This document shows positions 52,068-62,098 of a stretch of 64,000 bases of DNA, one piece after another (positions within the stretch are counted from its first letter, which is position 1; the number at the start of each line of letters is the position of its first letter). The stretch is from contig CAKVIN010000006.1 in NCBI GenBank assembly GCA_934754425.1, forward strand, positions 1 to 64,000, read 5' to 3'. This stretch comes from an uncultured Candidatus Melainabacteria bacterium. GTDB lineage: Bacteria; Cyanobacteriota; Vampirovibrionia; Gastranaerophilales; Gastranaerophilaceae. The notes under the pieces are model-generated. The model had not been told where the DNA came from and did no database searches. It worked only from the letters and a program-made list of their open reading frames with translations. Both the position numbers and the translations under genes were made by a program.

Positions 52068-52121
52068 GTAGGTCAGGCATTGCCTGACAGAAATTTTATT
52101 GTCAGGCAATGCCTGACCTAC
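52068..52121. repeat. D-family palindrome pair
   Basis: GTAGGTCAGGCATTGCCTGA plus C and an inverted copy (52101-52121) form a large hairpin between smc and ORF6N copy 1. A single copy is at 21107-21127. Confidence 0.8.
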
Positions 52122-52139
52122 AATTTTCAATTTTATTCT

Positions 52140-55100
52140 CTAATCTCTCAATTTAACCCCTGTAACTTTTGAGATACCTTTTTCTTTTTGAGTTACACCG
52201 ATTGTTCTATTTGCAGACTCAATCATAGGTTTTCTGTGACTTACTACAATAAATTGCGTTGACTCAGATTGAGATTGTACAATATGTGCAAGTTTTTCTA
52301 CGTTAATACCATCAAGGCTAGCATCAACTTCGTCAAACGCATAGAAAGGTGCCGGCATGTATTTTTGGATAGCAAACACGAAAGACAAAGCTGTCAAAGC
52401 TTTTTCTCCACCTGACATACCTGCAAGTCGTTGTTTCTTTTTATCTCTAGGTTGAGCCTCAATATCAAGTCCGCCATCAAATGGTCGTTCTTCGTTTTCT
52501 AAAATCAACGTACCTTCACCATCTGAAAGTCTATGGAAAATATCCTTGAAGTTTTCGTTAATCACATTATAAGTTTTGAGGAATGTTTCTTTTTTCAAAT
52601 CCTCATACCCTTTCATTCTCTCAAGAATTTGTTCTCTTTCGTGGCTCAAAGTTTCAATTTGGCTCTGCAATTCTTGTTGACGAGCAGAAACTTTTTCAAA
52701 ATCTTCAAGCGCCTTCATATTAACTGCACCTAAATCATCCATTCTTTTTTGCAAACGCTGAATTCTTGATGTAATTTCTTCTATGGACATCTCAACAGGA
52801 GCCAAATCATTAATATTCACTCCGGATTCTGCCAAAATATTTTTTGTTTCTTCTAATTGCGGTTCAAGTTCACGTCTGCGAGCTTTAAAAGATTCAATTT
52901 GTTCTGCAATTTTTTCTATATCAGAAGCTTTCAAATTCTTTTGAGTTTCAATATCAACCAAATCTTTGTTAATATCATCTCTTTGCTTAAGAAGTTCTGC
53001 CAATTTTTCCGTAATTTCTTTAATCTGAACTTCCAATACTTCCAACTGTTCATTCAAACCTTTAATTTCTTCGACAAATTTTGCTTTATCAAGTTCTAAT
53101 TCTCTGTTTGTAGCAAGCGAACGAGCAATAGTATCGTTGTGAGTGTTAATTGTTGTAGTAAAGAAATCTATTTGCTGGTGCAAGCCATCAATATCGTTTT
53201 GAGCATTTGCCATATTCTTTTCGTAACGCTTGATTTCTGCTTCTACACCTGCAGTTTTCTCTTTCAAATCTTTCAAATCAGAGTCATTCATCAATTTTTC
53301 TACTTCAGAAATCGAAGTCTGAACATCTGTCATTTTTTCAGAAATATCAATATGTTCTTCTTCCATTTTGTCTAAAGACTTTTCAATTGACGCAATTTCC
53401 GGCTCTGTTGTATTAATGAATTCCTGCTTCTCATCAATATTTTTCTGAGTATTAGCAAAGCTCGTTTCCAAATTGGATAATTCTAATTTTGCTTTACTAA
53501 ACTCCGTTGTAGAAACAGAATATTTGTTACGAATATCCTCAATTTTGCCTTCCAAGGATGAACGCTTAGAAACCAAGCCTGCATATTTTGATTCCATTTC
53601 CTTTAAACGAGCCTTATATGTATCCAATTCATTATCAGAATTCTGTGAGAACTTCAAACCTGTTTTACGAATGGCACCACCTGTGATTGAACCTGATTTT
53701 TCAAACAAATCACCGGATAAAGTTACCATTCTATATTTGCCGATAAGTTTGTTCGCAACACTCCTATCTTCCACTACAAGCGTTTCACCTACTGCATAAT
53801 AAAAAGCGTTCAAATACTCATCATCAAAATCAATCAGGTTAATCGCAAAATCGATTACACCTTTTTCTTTTGGCAAATTCAAACTTCTTGGACACTTAAC
53901 AATTTTGTTAAGCGGAACAAAAGTTGCTCTGCCGGCATTAGAAGATTTTAGAAGTTCGATACAGGTTGAGGCTACATGCTCGTCATCAACAACGATATGT
54001 GCCATTCTACCACCAACTGCGATTTCCATAGCTGTAGAATACTCTTCATCAACTTGCCCGAGTTTCATCAATGGAGCGTGAACCCCATGGATATTAGCTC
54101 TTACAACAGTGTCAACTGCACGTCCGAGGTTAGCTTCTTCGTTTGCTTCTTTAGCTGCTTGTAGCTTGAATATTTTGTTGCGTGCTGCTTGAACATCATA
54201 TTCAAAGTCATTAATTTCATTTTTAGTTTTATCATATTCATACAAAGTGTTCTTAAGGATAATTTTGAAATCGTCAAGTTCTTTGCCGAGTTGTTCAATC
54301 AATAATTCCTTAGAAGCTTTTGTTTCAGAAAAATTTGCTTTAAAACTTTCTAATTCTGTCAATTTTGTCTTAGCATCTTCAATTGCTTTCTTTTTAGAAG
54401 ATAAATCAGCTTCCATAGGCGCTTGCTTCTGAATAAGCTTTGTTTCTTTATCTTGCAAAGCTTCTAATTCTTTTCTTAAAGCGTTTCTCTTTTCCAAATG
54501 TTTTTCAGCAGTTTCATTTAAGCCGGACATATCTTCAAGAATTTTATGTAAAATCGCTTTTTGTTCTTCAATATTTTTTTCAATACCTTTGATTTCATCT
54601 TGTTTCAAAGAAATCTTAAGTTCAGAATCTTTAATCTTGCCTTCCTGAACCTCAATACCGTTTTTAGTATTTTCAACTGTTTTTAAATTATCTTGAATTT
54701 GTTTATCAGCATAAACAATAGAAGAATTTTTTCTGGAAATAGCACCCTTGATTTCTTCTGCTTTTTGTTTCAATTCCAGTTGATGACCTTCACCTTTTTC
54801 AGTAATAGTCTTGGAAATTTCATCATACTTTTCTTTGATTAATTTCAAGCGTTCTTCTAAATCTTTTGATTTTAGTTCTTCTTCTTTTTTACGTTTGGTA
54901 AATTCCAGAATATTTTCATGCGCTTTTTCTAAATTTCTGCGTAAATCGAAGAATTTAACAGTGTTAATTTGGCTCTCGAGACCGGTTTTTTCTTCCTTGA
55001 GCTTCTGATATTTTAGAGCGACTTCTCTTTCTTCATTAAGCTGCTCTAAACGTGTATTTACTTCATTCAGAATCAAAGTAGAATTAACAACACGTTTTTC

Positions 55101-55631
55101 TACTGTATCAAGTTCGTTTGTTGCTTGTTCTATTCTTCTATCGAAATCAGCAATGCCGGCAATTTCGTCAATAATCTTGCGGCGCTCGTTAGGAGTACAA
55201 TTTGTAATACTCATAACGTCACCCTGCATCATTACGTTATAACTATTTGGAGTAATGTTAAATTTTTCCAGTTTTGCGTGAATATCGGACAAAGTTGCAA
55301 TTTTATCATCAAGATAATAAATACTGTTAAATCCTTGTGACGACTTTCTAATACGTCTTGCGACCGAAAAATCTCCATCTTCCGTTTCTCCGAACGTAAC
55401 TTTTACGAATGCTTCGTTTCTTTTGTTGTAGGTTGATATTAAGTGGAAAAGTTTTTCAGCACGAAGGGTACGACTTGTAGATAAACCCAATGCAAACAGA
55501 ATACTATCAATAATATTGCTCTTACCGGAACCGTTTGGACCGGAAATAGTCGTAAATCCTTTAAGCATCGGTATATCAACTTTGTTCGCAAACGACTTAA
55601 AGTTGTCTATCTCCAACTGTTTTATGTACAT
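52140..55631 (-). CDS. smc: Chromosome segregation protein SMC
   Basis: 1163 aa. Walker A GPNGSGKSNIID (31-39), two long coiled coils, hinge around 510-650 (HGVHAPLMKLGQVDEEYSTA; VVDDEHVASTCIELLKSSNA; SGSITGGAIRKTGLKFS), C-terminal signature LAGMSGGEKALTALSFVFAI and Walker B PFYAFDEVDASLD. It is the condensin ATPase acting with ScpA/ScpB. The ATG has a GGAAGGGA Shine-Dalgarno. Many shadow ORFs lie opposite because of the AT-rich coiled-coil codons. Confidence 0.98.
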   Translation of the reverse strand: MYIKQLEIDNFKSFANKVDIPMLKGFTTISGPNGSGKSNIIDSILFALGLSTSRTLRAEKLFHLISTYNKRNEAFVKVTFGETEDGDFSVARRIRKSSQGFNSIYYLDDKIATLSDIHAKLEKFNITPNSYNVMMQGDVMSITNCTPNERRKIIDEIAGIADFDRRIEQATNELDTVEKRVVNSTLILNEVNTRLEQLNEEREVALKYQKLKEEKTGLESQINTVKFFDLRRNLEKAHENILEFTKRKKEEELKSKDLEERLKLIKEKYDEISKTITEKGEGHQLELKQKAEEIKGAISRKNSSIVYADKQIQDNLKTVENTKNGIEVQEGKIKDSELKISLKQDEIKGIEKNIEEQKAILHKILEDMSGLNETAEKHLEKRNALRKELEALQDKETKLIQKQAPMEADLSSKKKAIEDAKTKLTELESFKANFSETKASKELLIEQLGKELDDFKIILKNTLYEYDKTKNEINDFEYDVQAARNKIFKLQAAKEANEEANLGRAVDTVVRANIHGVHAPLMKLGQVDEEYSTAMEIAVGGRMAHIVVDDEHVASTCIELLKSSNAGRATFVPLNKIVKCPRSLNLPKEKGVIDFAINLIDFDDEYLNAFYYAVGETLVVEDRSVANKLIGKYRMVTLSGDLFEKSGSITGGAIRKTGLKFSQNSDNELDTYKARLKEMESKYAGLVSKRSSLEGKIEDIRNKYSVSTTEFSKAKLELSNLETSFANTQKNIDEKQEFINTTEPEIASIEKSLDKMEEEHIDISEKMTDVQTSISEVEKLMNDSDLKDLKEKTAGVEAEIKRYEKNMANAQNDIDGLHQQIDFFTTTINTHNDTIARSLATNRELELDKAKFVEEIKGLNEQLEVLEVQIKEITEKLAELLKQRDDINKDLVDIETQKNLKASDIEKIAEQIESFKARRRELEPQLEETKNILAESGVNINDLAPVEMSIEEITSRIQRLQKRMDDLGAVNMKALEDFEKVSARQQELQSQIETLSHEREQILERMKGYEDLKKETFLKTYNVINENFKDIFHRLSDGEGTLILENEERPFDGGLDIEAQPRDKKKQRLAGMSGGEKALTALSFVFAIQKYMPAPFYAFDEVDASLDGINVEKLAHIVQSQSESTQFIVVSHRKPMIESANRTIGVTQKEKGISKVTGVKLRD

Positions 55632-55759
55632 AAATCCCTTCCCAATAACGACATGTCTTATTTAAGATTACTACAGAATTAACGGTAGTGTCAAGGGAAA
55701 AGAAGGATGTTAGAATGTAAAATTTTGCAAATTATATTATAGATTAATAATTTATTTCG

Positions 55760-58582
55760 TTATTCAAAAAATGGTTTCAAATATTGTCCCGTAAAAGAAT
55801 TTGGATTTTTAGCAACTTCTCTTGGTGTTCCGCAAGCCACAACTTCACCGCCCAAATTTCCACCTTCCGGCCCTAAATCAATTATGTAATCAGCAATTTT
55901 GATTAAATCCAAATTATGTTCAATTATTAAAATTGTATTTCCATTATCAGCCAGTTTTTGAATAATTTTAATAAGTTTATCCAAATCGTGCCAATGCAAA
56001 CCAACAGATGGTTCATCCAACAAGTAAAGTGTTTTGCCGGTTGCACGTTTATTGAGTTCTGAAGCTAGTTTTATTCTTTGTGCTTCACCACCTGATAAAG
56101 TTGTAGCACTTTGTCCGAGCTTAATGTAATCCAAACCGACATCATTAAGTGTTTTTAACTTATTTGCAATTTGTGGAATGTTTTCAAAGAATTCATAAGC
56201 TTCTTTTACACTCATTTCCAAAACATCAGCAATGGTTTTACCTTTATATTTTACTTCCAATGTTTCGTTATTATATCGTTTACCTTTGCAAACATCACAT
56301 TTTACATAAACGTCTGATAAGAAGTTCATTTCAATTTTCAAAACACCATCGCCGGAACAAGCTTCACATCTTCCGCCTTTTACGTTAAAACTAAACCGCC
56401 CAGGTTTATAACCTCGCATTTTTGCTTCATTTGTTTTGGCAAAAAGCTCCCTAATTGGTGTAAATACATCTGTATAAGTTGCAGGATTAGAACGTGGAGT
56501 TCTACCAATCGGTGATTGGTCTATATCAATAATCTTGTCTAAATTTTCAAACCCAAGAATTTCATCCACTCCTTGTGGCTTTGGTTTATTTCCACGTAAT
56601 TTATGTACAGCGTATTCATAAATTAAATCTTGCATAAGTGTTGATTTACCGGAACCTGAAACACCTGTTAAGACAACAATTTTACCTAATGGAATATCTA
56701 TATCTATATTTTTCAAGTTATTTAGATATGCATTTCTTATTTGTAAATAATTGCCATTGCCTTCCCTAATTGTATCCGGAATCGGAATGTTATATTCTCC
56801 ACTCAAATACTTGCCGGTAATAGACTCTGGAGCAGCAATAATATCTTCTACTGTTCCTTGTGCAATAATATTACCGCCATTAATTCCGGCTTTTGGACCA
56901 ATATCAACAACATAGTCTGCATTTCTGATTGTATCTTCATCGTGTTCAACTACAATCAAAGAATTACCCATATTTCTAAGTTTTACTAAAGTTTTAATTA
57001 GTCTGTCATTATCTCTTTGGTGCAAACCTATTGACGGTTCATCAAGTACGTATAAAACTCCTGACAGTCCACTTCCGATTTGAGTAGCTAATCGAATTCT
57101 TTGAGCTTCTCCACCTGATAAAGTACCTGATGTTCTTGCTAAGTTCAAATAATTTAAACCAACATCACAAAGGAATTTCAATCTGGAACGCACTTCTTCT
57201 AAAACCTGTTTTGCAATTTTCATCTGAAAATCGGTTAAAGTCAAATAAAGCTCACTCACAAACTCATAAGCCTTATCTACAGGCATCAAACAAAGTTCGT
57301 AAATATTTACTCCATTGATTTTAACCGCAAGTGGAAACGGCTTAAGTCTTGCACCGCCACATTTTTCGCAAGGAGTTGTAACCATGTATTTTTCAATTTC
57401 AGCTTTCCAATATTCACTTTCAACATTATAATGTTTCATCAAAAATGGAATTACGCCAATAAATTTTTGAAGTGAATTTCTGTATCTATGACTTCCAAAT
57501 TCTCGTATTCTCATTGGAATACGCTCTTCTGAACCATATAGAATTATGTTTTGAATTTCTTCCGATAAATCTTTAAATGGAGTATTTAAATCAATATTGT
57601 AAGCCGAACTTACAGCTTTAATTACATCGTCGTAAAAAGAAGTTGATGATTTACTCCAAGGATAAATTGCGCCTTCATTTATTGACTTTGTTTTATCGGG
57701 AATAACTAAATCCGGATCAATTTTAAAATCAACACCAAGCCCGCCGCACTTATCACAAGCGCCATAAGGAGCATTAAAAGAAAAAATTCGTGGTGTTAGT
57801 TCTTCAAAACTCAAGTTACAATCCGGACAAGCGAGTTTTTCACTATAAATTATTTCTTCTTTACCGACTACATCAATAAGTGTCAGTCCATCAGCCTTTT
57901 GCAAAGCTATCTGAACACTGTCGGCAATTCTGGAACGAGCTTCCGGTTTTACAACCACACGGTCAACTACGACAGAAATATTATGGACTTTTGTTTTTGC
58001 TAATTTAATTTCATCTTCATCAAGATTATAAACTTCGCCATCAACTTTAACTCTCACAAACCCTTCTTGGCGCAACTCTTCAAACAAAGATTGAAATTCA
58101 CCTTTTTTACCTTTTACAATCGGAGCTAGAATTTGAATTTTTGTACCAACTTCAAGCTTAAGAATACTAGAAACAATTTCATCAATCGTTTGCGGCTTTA
58201 TTGGTTTTCCACACTTTGGACAATATGGTGTTCCAATTCTTGCATACAAGAGCCTTAAGTAATCATAAATTTCTGTAACTGTTCCGACAGTAGAGCGAGG
58301 ATTATTACTTGTTGATTTTTGGTCAATAGAAATCGCAGGAGTAAGTCCATCTATATAATCCACATCAGGCTTATCCATCTGTCCCAAAAATTGTCTGGCA
58401 TAGGTTGAAAGACTTTCTATATAACGTCTTTGACCTTCTGCAAAAATTGTATCAAAGGCAAGCGAGCTTTTACCTGAACCTGAAACTCCGGTAAATACAA
58501 CAAGTTCGTTCTTTGGAATTTCCAAAGAAACATTTTTTAAATTATGTTCTCTCGCACCCTTTATAACAATCTTATCTGTCAT
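55760..58582 (-). CDS. uvrA: Excinuclease ABC subunit A
   Basis: 940 aa. Two ABC ATPase halves: Walker A GVSGSGKSSLAFDT and GVSGSGKSTLMQDLI, signatures TLSGGEAQRIRLATQIGSGL and TLSGGEAQRIKLASELN. Zinc fingers are CPDCNLSF/CDKCGG and CEACSGDG/CDVCKGK. UvrA recognises DNA damage and loads UvrB for nucleotide excision repair. The -10 TATAAT (complement 58589-58594; extended TG) ends 6 nt before the ATG with no Shine-Dalgarno, so the mRNA is likely leaderless. It is divergent from the Y-family polymerase unit. Confidence 0.98.
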   Translation of the reverse strand: MTDKIVIKGAREHNLKNVSLEIPKNELVVFTGVSGSGKSSLAFDTIFAEGQRRYIESLSTYARQFLGQMDKPDVDYIDGLTPAISIDQKSTSNNPRSTVGTVTEIYDYLRLLYARIGTPYCPKCGKPIKPQTIDEIVSSILKLEVGTKIQILAPIVKGKKGEFQSLFEELRQEGFVRVKVDGEVYNLDEDEIKLAKTKVHNISVVVDRVVVKPEARSRIADSVQIALQKADGLTLIDVVGKEEIIYSEKLACPDCNLSFEELTPRIFSFNAPYGACDKCGGLGVDFKIDPDLVIPDKTKSINEGAIYPWSKSSTSFYDDVIKAVSSAYNIDLNTPFKDLSEEIQNIILYGSEERIPMRIREFGSHRYRNSLQKFIGVIPFLMKHYNVESEYWKAEIEKYMVTTPCEKCGGARLKPFPLAVKINGVNIYELCLMPVDKAYEFVSELYLTLTDFQMKIAKQVLEEVRSRLKFLCDVGLNYLNLARTSGTLSGGEAQRIRLATQIGSGLSGVLYVLDEPSIGLHQRDNDRLIKTLVKLRNMGNSLIVVEHDEDTIRNADYVVDIGPKAGINGGNIIAQGTVEDIIAAPESITGKYLSGEYNIPIPDTIREGNGNYLQIRNAYLNNLKNIDIDIPLGKIVVLTGVSGSGKSTLMQDLIYEYAVHKLRGNKPKPQGVDEILGFENLDKIIDIDQSPIGRTPRSNPATYTDVFTPIRELFAKTNEAKMRGYKPGRFSFNVKGGRCEACSGDGVLKIEMNFLSDVYVKCDVCKGKRYNNETLEVKYKGKTIADVLEMSVKEAYEFFENIPQIANKLKTLNDVGLDYIKLGQSATTLSGGEAQRIKLASELNKRATGKTLYLLDEPSVGLHWHDLDKLIKIIQKLADNGNTILIIEHNLDLIKIADYIIDLGPEGGNLGGEVVACGTPREVAKNPNSFTGQYLKPFFE

Positions 58583-58621
58583 GCCAAAATTATAACACTA
58601 AGAATTTGTTGGAGCAAAAAA

Positions 58622-58659
58622 TAACATAATACATTTTTCTATTTACAAGTAATATGTTA
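58622..58659. promoter_or_regulatory. Candidate operator between uvrA and the polymerase unit
   Basis: An inverted repeat, TAACATAATAC (58622-58632) and GTAATATGTTA (58649-58659), 10 of 11 positions symmetric with a 16-nt spacer. It lies between two divergent DNA-damage genes and its right arm overlaps the -10 of the polymerase unit. It does not match the classical LexA boxes I know. Confidence 0.45.
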
Positions 58660-58669
58660 AACTATTGTT

Positions 58670-58900
58670 ATGCTTAATATTGATACCGGTGAAGATATAA
58701 ATACTTTATATAAAATGATTGAAATCAAAGGTGGAAAGAGAATCGAAAAATTTAAAACCACTGACATTAAACGTGCGTTGAGATTTCAAAAATGGTACAT
58801 AAAACAATATAAGCAAGGGCTTTTAATGGAAATTATTCCGGAAAAAAAGATTTATAACTGGAAAGAAAAAACGGTAAATTATACTTTTGAAGAATTATGA
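58670..58900 (+). CDS. Small protein coupled to the Y-family polymerase
   Basis: 76 aa, basic (RALRFQKWYIKQYKQGLLME). No recognised domain. The extended -10 TGTTAAACT (hexamer 58658-58663) ends 6 nt before the ATG. The last codons overlap the polymerase start by 4 bp (ATGA), so they are translationally coupled. Its place ahead of a UmuC-like enzyme recalls umuD, but it has no LexA/UmuD peptidase motifs. Confidence 0.7.
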   Translation: MLNIDTGEDINTLYKMIEIKGGKRIEKFKTTDIKRALRFQKWYIKQYKQGLLMEIIPEKKIYNWKEKTVNYTFEEL

Positions 58901-60120
58901 CAAATCAAAAATATATAGCATTAATAGATTGTGATAGTTTTTTTGTTTCTTGCGAAAGAAAACTTAATCCTGAACTTAAAGGATTGCCGGTTTCTGTTGT
59001 TTCAGGTGAACGTGGTTGTGTAATTTCTCGTTCTAGAGAAGCAAAAGCTTTGGGAATTCCAATGGGAATACCTTTGTTTCAGGCTGTTGAAAAATATCCG
59101 GAATGTATTTATATTAGTGCAAATCATTATGCTTATACAAAAATCTCACAAAAAGTAATGGAAATTCTGAAAAATTCCAGTCCTAATGTTGAAGTTTATT
59201 CTATTGATGAAGCATTTGTTGATTTTACAGGATTAACAAAATTGTATAAAAAAAATTATTATAAAATTGCGTACGATTTACAACAAAAAATTCTGAACGA
59301 AGTTGATATTCCTGTAACAATCGGAGTTAGCAAAACCAAAACTCTTGCTAAATTAGCATCTGATAAAGCTAAAAATACATCGTCACGCATTGCACTGGTA
59401 GGAAAAAGTAGTATTCAAACATTGCTTAAATATACTGATATTCAAGAAGTTTGGGGGATAGGTAGAAAACTTGGCACAAAATTACGTGGGCTTGGGGTGA
59501 GAAGCGGTTTTGATTACATAAATAAAGATGATAATTGGATTAAAAATAAATTTGGAAAAAACGGTTTAAGTGTAAAAGCAGAGCTAATGGGAATTATTGT
59601 ATCTCCTATAAGTAATGAAATTGAACTACCTAAATCAATTAGCGATACAAAATCTTTTTTAGAATTCACTTCTGATATTCAATTTTTAAAAAATGAACTT
59701 GCGATACATATTCATGAAACGTGTTCCAGATTAAGGAAAATTGATTGTAAATGTTCGATTATCGGAGTTCTGCTTAAAACAAAAGATTTCAGAACTTTGT
59801 ATTCTAAAATTCAACTCCAAGTTCCAACGAATTTTGAATTTGAGATAACCAAAAATGCATATCCGGAATTAGAAAATATGTTTGTACAAGGAGAATTATA
59901 TAGAAGCGTTGGTATTGTTCTTGAAGATTTCAAAAAAAATTCCGAAGAACAACTTTTGCTTTTTGATACTGATGAAAAAAGAGAGCAAAAAGAAAAATTG
60001 GGTAAAAGTCTGGACAAATTAGAACAAAAATTTGGCAGAAATATTGTCCGCACAGGATTTGTGAATAAAAATATTCCTTTTAAACAAGGCTTTTTGACGA
60101 GCCCTAAAAATATTGAATAA
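58897..60120 (+). CDS. Y-family DNA polymerase, UmuC/DinB-like
   Basis: 407 aa. Catalytic carboxylates in ALIDCDSFFVSCERKLNPEL and VEVYSIDEAFVDFTG; VTIGVSKTKTLAKLASDKAK; helix-hairpin-helix region EVWGIGRKLGTKLRGLGV. The C terminus (LGKSLDKLEQKFGRNIVRTG) matches the UmuC/PolV-like branch. It performs translesion synthesis. Its position, divergent from uvrA, suggests a DNA-damage regulon. A possible clamp-binding motif is EEQLLLFD near residue 347. Confidence 0.93.
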   Translation: MTNQKYIALIDCDSFFVSCERKLNPELKGLPVSVVSGERGCVISRSREAKALGIPMGIPLFQAVEKYPECIYISANHYAYTKISQKVMEILKNSSPNVEVYSIDEAFVDFTGLTKLYKKNYYKIAYDLQQKILNEVDIPVTIGVSKTKTLAKLASDKAKNTSSRIALVGKSSIQTLLKYTDIQEVWGIGRKLGTKLRGLGVRSGFDYINKDDNWIKNKFGKNGLSVKAELMGIIVSPISNEIELPKSISDTKSFLEFTSDIQFLKNELAIHIHETCSRLRKIDCKCSIIGVLLKTKDFRTLYSKIQLQVPTNFEFEITKNAYPELENMFVQGELYRSVGIVLEDFKKNSEEQLLLFDTDEKREQKEKLGKSLDKLEQKFGRNIVRTGFVNKNIPFKQGFLTSPKNIE

Positions 60121-60185
60121 AAATCAGCTATAGTTTTATTCTATAAATACGCAACTATTCTATGTCTTTTTGTTATAATCTTGTT

Positions 60186-61064
60186 ATGAATTTTAATCAA
60201 ATTAAACAAGTATTAGTTGTAGCGGAAGAAAAGAATTTTACTAATGCTGCCAAAAAGCTATTTATTTCACAACCTTCTTTGAGCAAAAGTATAAAACTTT
60301 TAGAAGAAGAATTTGGAGTTGAAATTTTTGAAAGAAATCCTATCAAATTAACTCATGCAGGAGAAGTATTTGTTAAAAAAGCTAAAAAAATAATTTCTGA
60401 GATAGGTGAATTAGAAATAGAAATGTCAGATATTTCTAACCAATTAAAAACATATATCGTTATTGGTATTCCGTCACACAGATGTTATTGTTTTATGCCA
60501 AAAATTTTAAAGGAACTTCATGAAGAATATCCAAATTGTTATGTCAAAATAGAGGAATATCCGACTTTTATTCTTAAAAAAATGTTAGAAGAAGATAAAA
60601 TTGATTTTTATTTAGGAACAGAAAATCCTGATAGTTTGATATACAAAACAGAGCATATATGTGATGAAACTGCATTTATTACTTTTCCAAAAAATTGGGA
60701 GATTAAGAGTGATGGAGAAGAAATTGATATCAAAGAATTTAGGGATAAAAATTTCATCATTTTCCCTGAACAGTTAAAATTGAGTAAATATTTAAAATCT
60801 TTATGCGAAGAAAACGGTTTTGAACCTAAAACAATTATCGAATGCCATAATGCTGAAACAATTTATTCTATGATAAATGAAGGAATTGGAGCGGCATTTT
60901 TACCGGAATTATTTATAAAAAATTTCTCTGAACAAAAGAATGTTGTGTATAAAAAAATCAAAGGATACAATTTTAAACGAGAGTTTGCAATTTTTTATAA
61001 AAAAGATAAATATTTGGTAAAACCTGCTATCAGATTTTTAGAACTTTTTAACAAAATTCATTAA
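60186..61064 (+). CDS. LysR-family transcriptional regulator
   Basis: 292 aa from the ATG at 60186 (MNFNQIKQVLVVAEEKNFTN). N-terminal winged HTH (AAKKLFISQPSLSKSIKLLE) and a periplasmic-binding-type effector domain (IVIGIPSHRCYCFMPKILKE). The extended -10 TGTTATAAT (60174-60179) ends 6 nt upstream, so leaderless; the longer frame from 60162 would start inside the promoter. Target unknown. It is not divergent from an obvious metabolic gene. Confidence 0.9.
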   Translation: MNFNQIKQVLVVAEEKNFTNAAKKLFISQPSLSKSIKLLEEEFGVEIFERNPIKLTHAGEVFVKKAKKIISEIGELEIEMSDISNQLKTYIVIGIPSHRCYCFMPKILKELHEEYPNCYVKIEEYPTFILKKMLEEDKIDFYLGTENPDSLIYKTEHICDETAFITFPKNWEIKSDGEEIDIKEFRDKNFIIFPEQLKLSKYLKSLCEENGFEPKTIIECHNAETIYSMINEGIGAAFLPELFIKNFSEQKNVVYKKIKGYNFKREFAIFYKKDKYLVKPAIRFLELFNKIH

Positions 61065-62047
61065 TCTTCAGGTACAATTTTTTCGACCAGATTATTTTCC
61101 GCATCATATTTTTTTATATTAATTCTTTCACCATCTTTGTATTCTGCATTAAAAGAATTTTTAACTTTGTAATTTGATGAATAAATTGTTTCTTTTGTTT
61201 TAGTACCATCTTCAAAATCACTCATCAAAGTCACACTATCATGAGGTTTTTCAGAATTAAAATAAGTAAATCTGGTTATATTAGGACCTTCATAGTTTGC
61301 AGAAATATTTATTTTTGTATCACCTGATTCGTCATAAATTAAATGTTCAACTCTCATATTTGAATCATTATCATACGTTTCTTTTTTTATAGATAATACC
61401 TTATCATTACCATCTCTTAATTCGTATTTAATTGGCTCATTCTGTGAATAATTCCAAATTTCTACAAACTCAATTTCGCCTTTAGAATTATATTTTGTAT
61501 GTTTAATCGGAAGGTTTGATATTTTATCATATTCCCATTCGTCATTATCACCGGCATGCTCTTTGATATTACCTAATTCCGTAATCTTTTTTTCACCATT
61601 ATTATTGATTTCGATTAATTGTATATCGTGACGTTGTAATTTTTCATCATTTGAATTCCCTGCAATTATAAAAATATTATTTCTATGTTTTTTTAAATAA
61701 TACAGATTGGAATTTTCAATAATGGAATTAACTTCATCTTTAATATTTGCAGAAAGAGTTGAAATATCTGCGACAGCTGATAATGGTATGAAATTATTTT
61801 CATTATACAAATTAGCATTTTTTATTGTTTTAATTGTTTCTTTTTCTGCAATAGAATAAGTAGGTTTTGTTTGTTTTATTTGATTGGTTTGTTTTATTTC
61901 TTTTACTGGAGAATTTGAAATTGGTTTTTCTTCTTCTTTTTGTGCAGGAGAAACTTTATTATGTTTTTTATTAATTGATGTCAAAATTCCATAAGTACAT
62001 AATGATATTGCCAAAATTGAACTTAAAATAATCATCTTTTTTTTCAT
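61061..62047 (-). CDS. Uncharacterised membrane-anchored protein with toxin-WGR-like repeats
   Basis: 328 aa from the ATG at 62047, which has TTGGAGAT upstream. An N-terminal TM (IILSSILAISLCTYGILTS), a Lys/Gln/Pro-rich linker, and then beta-hairpin-like repeats (YNSKGEIEFVEIWNYSQN, YDESGDTKINISANYEG, YDAENNLVEKIVPED), the look of MORN/WGR-like surface repeats. Function unknown. Probably periplasmic. It lies downstream of the GNAT gene in the same direction. Confidence 0.65.
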   Translation of the reverse strand: MKKKMIILSSILAISLCTYGILTSINKKHNKVSPAQKEEEKPISNSPVKEIKQTNQIKQTKPTYSIAEKETIKTIKNANLYNENNFIPLSAVADISTLSANIKDEVNSIIENSNLYYLKKHRNNIFIIAGNSNDEKLQRHDIQLIEINNNGEKKITELGNIKEHAGDNDEWEYDKISNLPIKHTKYNSKGEIEFVEIWNYSQNEPIKYELRDGNDKVLSIKKETYDNDSNMRVEHLIYDESGDTKINISANYEGPNITRFTYFNSEKPHDSVTLMSDFEDGTKTKETIYSSNYKVKNSFNAEYKDGERINIKKYDAENNLVEKIVPED

Positions 62048-62098
62048 TTGTTTTATCTCCAATATTTAAAAAAATAGTAATTTTTCAATATAATCTAA

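Noticed and set aside
52533..55340. Plus-strand Phe-rich ORFs opposite smc
   Set aside because: Arise from the Lys/Glu-rich coiled-coil codons of smc on the other strand.
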